Assembly (NCBI GenBank): GCA_002633005.1
Contig: NMRA01000017.1
Span: 660,901-724,900 of the forward strand
Reading direction: 5' to 3'
DNA from: Phoronis australis
Taxonomy: Eukaryota > Phoronida > Phoronidae
DNA: 64,000 bases
Shown one piece after another: positions 50,001 through 62,000 of the stretch; position 1 is the stretch's first letter, and each line of letters opens with the position of its first letter. Under the pieces are notes generated by a model. The model was not told the DNA's origin and did no database searches. It saw only the letters and a program-made list of their open reading frames with translations. The position numbers and the translations under genes were made by a program.

Positions 50001-53000
50001 TAACAATTTATTTCAATTGAAACTGAATTAATAAAAAATGCAATGCATTTTTATGTCATCTAGAGTAACTGTAAGCTCTGTAGTTGACTTGTGTGGTCAT
50101 ACTTCGTGCATTTCCGTCTAAACAAAACGTTCACGACTTTAGGGCCTCATTCAAAATGGCCGGCGATATCAGCGACAGTTTTAAAACTCTGCTTACGGAT
50201 ACAAACAAGGATTAAGATTGTCAAAACACGTATATTTGTGAAGGTTGATATATGTCCATGACATCACATGAGCAGTTGCAAACGGACACTGGGTAGTATG
50301 ACAATCAACTGCTTATTATGCTTATATTCACGACTTTAGGTCACCGGTGTATACTTATATTTTTGGAATGTGTTAAACATAGTTTTGTGTTTAATAATAT
50401 GTCACTGTTCGGATTTCTGTACTCAAATATTTAATATCCTCAAGAAGGTCACAGAAAATACAGATGGCCTCGTGTCACATTTCAACATTTCAGTGGTGTC
50501 TGGAGAAGGGGTAGGAGAATACAATTATTCCTACTACAGGAAAGTGGACTGGGAAAAGGAAGACATAAGTGAGCCAGAAGGTGGAGCCACTGCAGGTTCA
50601 TCTCACTCTTGGGGGTCAGGTCAGAAGTTATTGGATGATGCAGTCACATCATCAGAAGGTATGCACTAAATGTGTATGAATTATAATTGCTTTTAAAAAG
50701 AAGAGTTTGGGCTATTTTTGACAATAATTTTCTAGTTATAGAGTGGGTTCCCTACTGGCGTGACTGTTGTGTTGAGACCCATAATTTGTTTTAATGGGGA
50801 GTCGTTTATTTGAAGTATGGGAGAAGAAATAGTTCAAGTAACTATGTGGTTTAGCCTCATTAACACTTCATATTTTCAGTGATTGTACTATATCACCAGG
50901 GTGGACCACGCCACTGGTATTTTTGGGAGAAGTTTCGATTGTATCTCAAATTTCTTTTATTTTAGTTTGAATACAGATTTTTCAGTCTCACATTAATATT
51001 TATATTACTGTGTATAGATAGATGGCCATAATTTCACTAATGTTGCACAACTATTACAGCGAAGTTGATTTCTGGTTGTCAAACGTTTTTACTCATAGAT
51101 AAAGTACTAGAAATATTGTAAGCCAACTTTTCACAATGGTTCCTTGTAGATGAGCCAAAAGAAAATTGCATCAAAAAACCAAACCCAGTCTCAACTTCTC
51201 ATTTGCCAGGTCCTGTAGTCATGGAAGTACCTGGCCAATCTCCTCCAAGCAACCCAGTCTTCCAGCAAATAAACCAGCAAGACCCGTTTGACTTCGCTCC
51301 ACCTCAGAACCCTTTCCAAGCCTTTGTGGAGCACCAACAGTCACAACCAGGTACAGTTCACCCTCATGTCAGACTAACAATAATTGATCATCATTGATAG
51401 CATCATTCAGGGAAATACCAGTTTCGTTCTCAGATAACAGTGGCAGATCTACATTTTCAGTAAGGGGGGGTTAGGATTCGCGTGAATCCGAGGCTTGTAC
51501 CGCCGAGTGGGGGTTTCCCCTTCCCGTGTAAGAATTTTTTTGGTTTGTGTACCTGATTTTGTTTTCCTGGCGACATTTTTTTAAAAAATTTTTGTTTTTG
51601 ATCCTGTTTCGGGAGGGTGGGGGGGGGGGTTAAACCCCCTNTTAAACCCCCTGAACCCCTCCCCCCCTCCCCATAGATCTGCCTCTGGATAAGAACTTAT
51701 CTGAATTATCACAATGCACAGTACAGATTGCGTGATAAATTAATTCAACGGTATGAATTCTTATCAACCATTTAATATCATATCATACCTTTCATATGCA
51801 TTCATAGAAATGGTTTATGTGAATTCACATAAAAACATTAATTTGGGACACAGTACGGTGGACAAGTGAATTTTAAAATTTTTTTATTTACACAGTAGCT
51901 ATAGTCAGTTGAATTTTTCTGAGAAATGTTCGACATTCAAACCATTGTTAGAAACCTTTGAAGGATGAAAAAGATCAATATTCTCAGTAATTTATGTCTG
52001 AAATTGGTAATATTTCTTTCATGTCCTGTTTGTTTCAGGAGGTGCCTTTGTTGGTGAGGGTCATCAGCTGGTGGATAATGCACATGTTCATCACACCAAA
52101 GTGGCGGTGCAGTTGGCAAGTAAGACAGTCTTCTTGGCACAGTCAGTCTGTGGATATTTTATGATAACGATATCGATGTTGAACATCTTAATGTTTATTT
52201 TNCTATATGTAATGCCTATTTGTAAAAGTGAAGCTGAGCCTCATTTTCATAACAAAATTAGACGTTAATTTTGACCACTTGCTGATATGTAATTGGTCTC
52301 AAATTGTTCCTTTGTCAACTAGATGTGATTTCAGGGCTTCAGAAGAACCAACAGTTCATTATTTCTTGAGACCAGTCTGGTCTGCATATAGGCTTGTCAT
52401 GGCTTGTCATGGTGGGCCATTTTATGCACTGAGCACCATCTCAAGGAATAACTAAATGTCAACTCTTTACAAACCCAGAAGCCACTTTTCATCTGAGTAA
52501 AGATTGATTCTAATTGTATAGCGGTGTGTGGTCTAAATCAAAAGTTTGCTTCTTCGGATGGATTAAAGTTTTCTAGACACTTCAAGTATTATAAAGGTCT
52601 GCACAATACTGGTTTACATAATCAGTACCCATGCACAAACTGTAACTCCATCTGGTGTTAGGTCATGGAACAGTACCATTTCCTGCCATAATGCATTTGG
52701 CATATCAATTTCAACTGATTTAATTAATTCTTTTGCAATGACTTGTCCAGAACTACCCCCAAATCTGTGTGAAGAACCAGGTGAGACTTTATGGTCAGTG
52801 GTCCCATTCAAAGTCTTTTTTTAAGACCGAAAATGACTGACAGTGGGTACATAGCAGGTTTAATTATTTGCTAATAAACAATCAAATCTCAGCGAATAAT
52901 TTTATGAAATGAACAGGAAATGCATTATGGAAAGAACTATGACCTGTTTATGGTGTTTTTCAGGAGAAGCAGCGTATCAGCGGTTTGGGCAAGCCCCTGC

Positions 53001-56000
53001 ACCCCAGGAACCTGACCCGGACTCTACACTGACCGCCAGAATTTACGAGGTGACCTCTTTACTGGCTCTGTGTCTTAAACATGTTCAAGGTATGATGTAT
53101 GCATTGTATGATTTTGGTAAATATACCTCATGACTTTTGATAAATTTATTGAAAAAAATTAGAGTAAATTATGAAAAAAGACCTTTTTAGACATGAAAAG
53201 GTGTCTGGATACAGTAATTACATAACATTTTGCGTGCTATCTATTTGTATTGCCTTGTTGTAGAAATGCTAAAATTTTTGCTTGAATACGTTAAAGTGTT
53301 GTGGGTTCAGAACACCAGTATTAGAAAGTTGGAATATTATTATAGTCCATCAAAGTTTTCTACAAAGATAAATGAAAGGGAGTTTTTCATAACTTGTTTA
53401 TATTTTATATCATTATTACTAAGATGTGTACTTTACAGTAAGTTGTCATTTTGAATATTTGTGACCACGAGGCAAACTATCGTAGGATGGAAAATAATAA
53501 TAATAATTTGGGACTTTAGAACTTGATTGAGGTAATTTTATCATGGGTTGTATTTTCTGATTGACCCTTGTACCAATCCACGGCTAGGACCAGGCTCAGG
53601 GGAGCAGGAGACATTTGTACAACACCCGTAGCAAACATCTGACGTATAACTTTTTTCTTTGGGAAAGCTTGACAAGGATTTTCGTTTGACCCAATTTCAA
53701 AAGTCTGGTGAGCAAGATGAGTCAAGTTGACAAAACACGTTTTCATTCATCCGTGCACTTTTTGCAACTTTGGGCATTTCTGCACGATTCATTTTAAAAA
53801 ACTACTTCACAACCGTGTCAATTTTTATGGCATGTTGATTGACAGGAAATCTTTCTGCCCAGCAGGTATCCATTCAAATCCAGGTGAAGTGCAGGTGGTG
53901 CTTAACCAAGTATTGTATCACGTCTCCATAAACTGTTTATTTCATTGCCATTTTATGGAAAAATGGCCTCGCAATAAGTCACGCTGTTCTTTTATGGGAA
54001 ACTAAAAACAAGGTAATATTTGAAACAACCATTCTGTGTAGGCCGCCTTCTTGACCCCCGATGTCCCCACGTGTCACTCTCTGGACTGCCACTAGATGTC
54101 GCTGACAAACTCATAGCTCACTTGATCAAGGAGAAAGTACTGAAGCCTAAATCACTCCAACATTTTATTCCATGGTAAGAACACAAAAGAAAATAGTTTG
54201 ATGGAGGCCTTTGAAAGGTTTTCAGAAACTTAAAGTGGAACTTGCATGCTAATTCCTTATCTCTGTGATTGCTTGGCTAAAGTAGTTAGAAACACAACAT
54301 ATAGCAATGATGTGATTATGAAGTGGGTTGAAAGTCGCCAAATGTTGTTAAGAATGAGTTTTGCGTTGAAAATGATCCACCGGAAATCCCTCAACCATGT
54401 CCAATAAGTATTGTGACGTGGTGCTGGGGAATAACACTGCATGATGCGGGTTATGTGAGCCCCCAAGGTACGTCATTAGTGTAGAGGTCACCTATCAGCA
54501 GAATTTTTTGTTTTCACATTTACAAATTGTCAATAAATAAAATTGCACTTTGTTTAGCATACGTTATGTTCAATTAGCGTTGTCCTGCTATACATTAGCA
54601 TAGTTAGGATCATGCAAATACATCTTTTATTAGTGGAAAATTGTTACAATTGCAATTTCCTCTTGGCTTTGTAACGACTTACATAATTTATTTACGAAAG
54701 ACCTAATGTAGACTGTTATATAAATAGTTTTTACATATTGTTTACATTGCCTCTTCTTTAGCTAGCTGCTAGTTAGTACTTATCTATAAGATTTTAAGTT
54801 AACATAGCAAATTAGAAATAAATTTGTTCTTGAACATATGGCAACTAGTTATTGGTGGTACACTCTTCTTGACCAGTGTCAAATTACTTGTTACCTTTGG
54901 TTGAGATGAGGTCACCCTGTTCTCAACGTGTATACTGGTTTCTATATTCATCTATTCTTAGTTCATTCTCCTTAGTAATAACGTCTAAAAAGACTCATTC
55001 TGTCATCTTACTATACATTTTCCTTGAGGGGTTTATTGTCTGATTGTTGTCAAAATTATTTCTGTTGAAACGTTTTGTCCACTGAGAATATGAGTTGGAT
55101 CATTTTGATGCCTGCTTTCAGCCGCCTCCGCAGTCTGGTGCTAGACAGTTACCCCTATACGACTAACGAGTTGCTGTCTTCTCTCAGGTAATAGTTTGAG
55201 TGACACATAACACAAAATGGTCGAGATGCAATCTTAGGAACTTTAATGACGAATAACTGGACACGCTATCATCACCGAGTTGAATAGACTGGTCTGTCAA
55301 ACAAGTGGAAGTTAGAGTGATTACAAACTCCTTGATTTATTTCATTAGGCAGCTCTTATGTTAACATCATAAGCTTAATGTGTATGGGGTTGAAATTGCA
55401 CGGCGTCTGCCGAACAAAGATTTGCAGTTTGCTTTGTTTGCCAGTAGTTGAGCTGGCTACTTGCGATGGTCAACCATGACGAAGTTGCATTGTGCGTATG
55501 AGTCCTAAAACATCTTGAACTTTAAACTTATGATATCTTGGTTTTATGTGAGTTGCTTTCCTGTTAAAAGTTATTGACTCACAAACCATAGTGCTACCAT
55601 TGGTTTGAAAACAGAACTTGGTTATGGTGCTGATGTTGCCTCAGAGTTTTTTTGTGAAGAATCCAATCGCCAGAACAGTTTGTTCAAATTTCAGGTCTTG
55701 AAATTTTCCTCTTTTAAGAGGATTTCCTCTTTTGGTTTTGATTTTCGACTTATTACTTGGCGGAATTCTTCGAATTCCGACAAGTATGTTGCTCTGTCGT
55801 CATGTTTTTTTTTGTTCGCACTCTACAGGTCGCAATTTTCGTCCGATTCTCACGAAATTTGCGCACAACATGTAGATCAGAAAATCCTGGAAGCCTATTG
55901 TTTTTGGTCATGATCGGATTCAAAATGGCGGAAGTGGCGGCCATTTTGTTTCCAATTTCACAGTCAAATGCTCGTAGAGGCCGCATTTTTCGACGTACAG

Positions 56001-59000
56001 GGCTGAAACATGGTACGATTATTATAGAACGCATGTGCTACATCTATGTCGAAAATCGTTGACTTCCGGTCAAAGATGGCGGAAATATTGGAAGTGGCGC
56101 ATGCGCACCCCGATATCTGGCCAAAAACATTTTCTCCTCTAGAGGGCACATTTGCGAACCAATCAGTTTCAAACTGGTCATGTGTTTGTTGCTATTAATA
56201 AGCTTTTATAAAATTTTGTTTAACCGGAAGTCACTTTCAAGATGACGGCTGTGGCGCATGGTCACACGTTTTCAATCGTTCTGCTGCCGCGTTTTTAACA
56301 GGAAGAGCAAATGATGTGAATTTTTGCATGTAGATTCCTTGAAGTATGCTCTTTCAAAAAGTCTGTGAGAGTGTACTTCTCAGACTTACCGTTTTAGAGT
56401 TATTTGACTTTGAATTTCAAAAAAAAACAGCAAAATTTCAAAAAGTTATGAAATGTTGCGAAACGTTCAAGTAAGATAGAGTTGTGAATGGGCTTTCAGA
56501 AGATATTTTCCATTTTTCGCTACGACGTCTACTTTTTGAATTATTCGAGATTTTCTGTTCGTTTGGTCTCCGTTGCATTACCAATGCAAGCACACGCAGC
56601 TGGCCGGCTCTCTTTTGTTTTGGTTATGCCTGTACAGGTTGACCCCAAATGACCCAGCTAGCATCGTCCGATTGTAGACTGGTTTGTTGACCCCGAATGA
56701 CCCACCTAGCACTGTTCCTTGGATCGTTTATGCTGCTCTGATGTAGGTTTAGCTTTGTTGAGCCGTGTCCGTTATGTTGCGCCATCTATTGTTTTTTTAT
56801 TTTGATTAAATGCTCTCTTTTCTTGCCATGTATATTAACCGATCAGAAATCTGTACAGTTCGATAGAATTTTAAACGGGCTTTCATAAGATATTTTTCAT
56901 TTCTCGCTAGTCGTCATGATCGTCGTCGTCGTCCTCCCCACCGTCCTGTTTTCGCGTAATTTTGCCAAGTGTCGCTCCTCCGAGCGCTCTCGTTTAATTT
57001 TTATTTAATTTTAATTAGTTTTCTTTTTTTTTGTCTCTTTTTTATTATTATTTAGACTTTATGCGTACGTTTATTTCAATTAAAGTTTACTACACAAATA
57101 AACATTTCTATCACACAAGCCTATTTATTTATGGAATGATACATCACCTGGAAAATTTTCTTATTTTTTTTGTCATAGGTCATTCCAAGCCTTGAAATTT
57201 AATTGATTGTGTGATTACAAAGTGTGGATTTATTTGTTGTTTTTGAAATTTACTAAGTTAAAATCATGAATCTAAGACTGGTGTGACTCACCAAGTGTAT
57301 TCACTGCTGTCCTGCCAATTTCAGGTATCACACAAATTTGACCCACCTGAGCCTGGCCGGTTGTTCACTCATAACAGACAAGGGACTGACACCTCTTACA
57401 GGTAGCTATAATACCAACTGTTTGATATTTTACGATACGGTTAAGGTCTGTTAAAAGTTTTGCTAATAACCAATACTTCCAAGTAGAGCACAAAGGAATA
57501 GTTTTGATTTCTTGTTCAGTGCACTAGTTGACATTTGAAGTGATTTGAACCGTTTTGTATCACACAGCTCCTTGACACTGGTCAACTTATTTGTTTACCC
57601 TCGTCCTAGAAAGCATTTATTTGTTTACCTTTCTGATACAAATTGGTTATTTCCACCTGTTCTCAAGAAAATTTAAGGAATTCGCCGCTGTATTGTACTA
57701 TAGTTTTAACAATGATGACACTTGATATTGTTACTTGCTAGAAGATGGGGGTAACTAACTGTGTTTATGGAAGTCATTTGATGAAGCTATTTTTTAATCA
57801 CAGTCATTACGGTTAGTAGAGTAAGTAACTCTAGTTAAAATGGTATCAAATTTTGTACTCTGGAACTGTGCTGACTAATGAATAATGGATTCTCTATAAG
57901 TATTGATGTGTTGTTTGATGTATGTATTGTATATACTGTATTTTCCCTTTCAATGTATATGTGTGTGTATATTCATTAACAGTATTACCATTTACTAATA
58001 AATTGTAATGTTGAATATTCTTAGGTTGTTATCACAGTCTGCATATAATTGTGTATTGGTTTAGTAGACTAAACGTATACAGTTTACTAATAGAGTCTTG
58101 AATTTAAGTTAAAAGTTCGACATTGGAGAAGAACCTTTTTATTCCATCCATTTAATGTCAACCTTTGTTTTATTTTTCAGTTTTGTCCAAATTGAAATCT
58201 ATCAACCTTTCTGGGTGCAAACACATCACTGATGGTTGTTTTGATGTCATCAGAGGTGAGAGGGAGTATCACACAGAGTGAACAAAAGGTGGCGCCGCAG
58301 TATTGCAGTGTTAAGCCCTGTTTGCATTTCTGTGTTGACATATCTGTTTAGTTTCATTATAATTTTGGTTAAAGTGCATCAGAATCATATTGCATTATTA
58401 ACAAGTTACAGTATAATGTCTTCAATTCCAAGCAAAATAATTACCTAAATTGTCATTTCATGGGCGGCACACCATAGAGGGCTGGGGGGAGGGGGCTACA
58501 GCCCCCCTTTTTTCAATGCTGCGCCGCCCGTGGTCTATGGGGGGGTGCACCACAAGGGGTATGGAGGGGCTATAGCCCCCTTTTTTGGTGCTGCACTGCC
58601 CATGCATTTTATGCTCCCATGTGTACATACAAGGGTGAGTTAGAGGAATTTTCAGCATTATGCCTAGCTCCCTCTGGTGACAATTCCTCCAAATCTCACT
58701 TGGGTTCTAGACATGAGAAATAACTCCAGAGAACAGGCCAATAATCTGTGTACATTTTTTTTGCATATTGAGCAGTAAACTTTACAAAAACGCGCAAAAG
58801 AAAATTAAAAATATCCATCTTTTGTTGTGCTTGATGTCCCATCATCTCTAACCAGTTCAGTGGATCAAACCGTTCATGTAAGTGTCTACTATGAAACATC
58901 GTATCATGCCCATTACGTTTTGTCGCAATCAAGCTGAAGTGACTTTCATGTTCTCCTTACATTAAAGAATGCATGGTTAGTTGCAGGCTATTACAAATTA

Positions 59001-62000
59001 ATGATTATAGTACTCTGTGATGTATCACTTGCCAATAATTGATCTCGAGCCAAGTGCTTCTTTTACTTTCTATTATAAAAAATATAATTACAGGCGGTCT
59101 GATACATGTTGTACCAGACGCGCGCAGGCCTCGCATGTGGGCCCATTGCACTGATCACCTGGAAAGATTTTTGTGCTTTATTAATATATGGTTAAAACTG
59201 AGCTGAGGAGCTAGAAACCTGGCTCAAGCGTTTAGCTCAAGGGTAAAGAAAGCGGGCACCTATCAACCAGGCCACACTGCCTCCTCTTACTTACACTGCA
59301 CTGTACTTTTGCAGAGTTGGTGAGTTTGCAGACGCTGAACCTAGAGGGCACTGCCATCACTGACTTGGGTTTGGAGGAGTACAGCCGAGGTCAACCAGCG
59401 GAGTTACAGCAACTGAACGTGAATATGACAGCTGTCACTCACTTGCTGTTTGCCTACCTGAAAGGTGATAAATTTGCAAAATGTGGTACAAAATAACATC
59501 TTTCCAAGAAATCATACACCAGGATATCATGTTTTTAATTTTTCATTGATTGCTCAATGTCTCATTTTGTCAATGTCAGGTAATAAACAATATGTTATCA
59601 TATGACTATAGTATTGACTGGTCGATGGACACAAACTCTTAGTAATACTCTCAATGTTCTAAGCAGGTAAAATTCTCGCTTGATAGTTCTCATGACAAGG
59701 TCAATCCGGATCTTTGTACTGATTGTTAAAATTCAAGTTAACCGATCAAGTAAATTGCCATTTAATGTGTTGGTATATCTTCTTTTGGTACCATAATACC
59801 TTCGAAGAGGATACCAAAGTAGGATGTCAGTCAGGTTTATTATGCGTCCACGTAATACGTATGTGAGGGATATTGCTGTCCTCTCTTTCTGGGCATCCAG
59901 TGTTCTAATCCCTTTGAAATGTGTTCGTGGGATTTAACTTATGTGTTCAAATGAAGCTGATGACAGATTGCAATGACTTTCGGACAGATTTGGCTACCGT
60001 GGTGCCACCTAGTGGCAATTTTAATTTCTTATATTTGTCTCTGAGTATTCGGAGTTCCTTGATGGATTTTCATGAAATTTGACAAATAAGTTTCTATTGA
60101 GGAGACAAGTATGCTTTTCCATTTTAAGATGGATTTGATGTATTCTGCACCACCTAGTGGCCATTTTTTATTCTTTTTTCATGTATTTATTGGCATCCGC
60201 GTCTCTATTGTCTAAACAACTTAAAGGATCATAATCAAATTTCACAGATGTGTTCCTATTGAGATGAGAATGGCTGATCGTTTTCATATGGGTTCAACAT
60301 ATTTTGCACCATCTAGTGGCCATTTTTATGATACTTAATTAAATGTTTACTAACATTTTGCATTGTTATTGTTACTTAGTCTGTTGTGCTCTTTCCCCAA
60401 AATTTTTATTAACGTATGTGTTTTAATTATTGTGCTCTGTGTTACAGACTTGCCACAGTTACATCATCTCAGCTTGGCTACAACAAAGGTAAAATTATTA
60501 ATCAACCAGTAATATTGGAAAACATTCTAGAAAACACAAACAACTGCCTCCTAGTTACATTCCCAGACATCGTGCTCAGACATCATGCCAAGACAGAGTG
60601 TGCGCTTTCTGTCCCAGTAGTGTTGAGAATGAGTACCATTTTCTTTTTAAACTTACTGGGACCTGAATTTGGCGAATAAGACGGTTAAAACCCATTAGTT
60701 AAACCATTTTTTTGTATTTTGTAATACTTCGAAATGTATCGTGTTCTTTGATGTGAGGTCTTAAACGTTAACACAATTACCAAGATGTGAAATCATAGTG
60801 TTTGTGGAAAAAATCAAAACTGTGTGAAAACTCATAAAATCTTGTCTAGCCTCAAGTACAATTCAAAACCAATCAAAATGGTAAAAAGCAAGGATTCTTC
60901 AACTTAATTGTGCATACACTGAATTTTGATATGAGAAAAGTTTATTATCTGGTATGTATTATTGTAAGCACCTTTCCATTTTCATATTTATTAAACTGAT
61001 ATCAACAATGTACAATATGTTTACCTTTGACCTTTGTAAAAGATTATTTAGTTTTTGCCTTTCAACTTTGTGAGAGCTTGGTGCCCACCTAAAGAAATAA
61101 AAGTGTCCTTCATTTTGTACATTACACCTATGGGGTTTGTTATGGAATTTGGTTTGTTTTGATTTATCCTAAATTCCTGTGTCCATTTGACTTGTTCATA
61201 AGACATCCCCTCTGCTTTGGGGTTGAAATTTGAGTAAAAGTTCCAAGTCATGTAAGTATATATTGTAAACACCGTGTGTTCTTATAGTCAATACAATTAT
61301 ATTGATTTCATGTCTTGTTGCTGTGATACACTAAATTGAACTAGCCTTGCCTAATGAGCTGTAGTGAATTTGATGAAAGTTTTCTGTTCATAAAATTACA
61401 TTCAAGACTTGCACCGAGTATTTGGCTACTTAGGTAAGCTCACACCATCGTCTTTTTTCTGATACGGTTTTAAGAATCGCGTGTTTACCCATGAGGTAGA
61501 AGTAACTGTTAACAATTAAAGAATATTGAAATAATTATCCTCACAATAGAGACGTTATATTCTTTCAATTTCTTGTTAATAAAAGATTTTTATATTAATT
61601 AGTGATTGGTGCAGATCAGCAAACAAGAATGAAGTAAATCTTTAAAAAGGCAACACTTGGTTTTTGTGCCGGAAACACATTTTTTGGTGTTATTTTTGAT
61701 TTGATAGATTTTTTAAGTAATTTGCTTTGACCAGAGATATAAAACAACAAAAAACCTGTTGTGTTTTTGTGACTTATTACAAATTGCCATTTCTTGCCAT
61801 TAGCTGCCATCTTTCACTAAAAACAAGAACGGTGACTTTATCAGTTGAACATGCTTAAAATGTTTTGCTCTCTTCTGAGTGAGGTTTAGCTCCACCAGCA
61901 TTGGATTGAGGTCGTGAATTCAAATCCGTCTTGAGGGCTGATCTCAAAATTGACTTTCCTTGACGTTTGTTTCACTGTAATATGACCAAATTTTTTGGTT

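Noticed and set aside
50440-50454. Acceptor choices CTCAAG| and AAGAAG| for the exon after the UBX domain
   Set aside because: They would not match the phase-1 donor at 49112. GGTCACAG| at 50454 does and gives a continuous frame.
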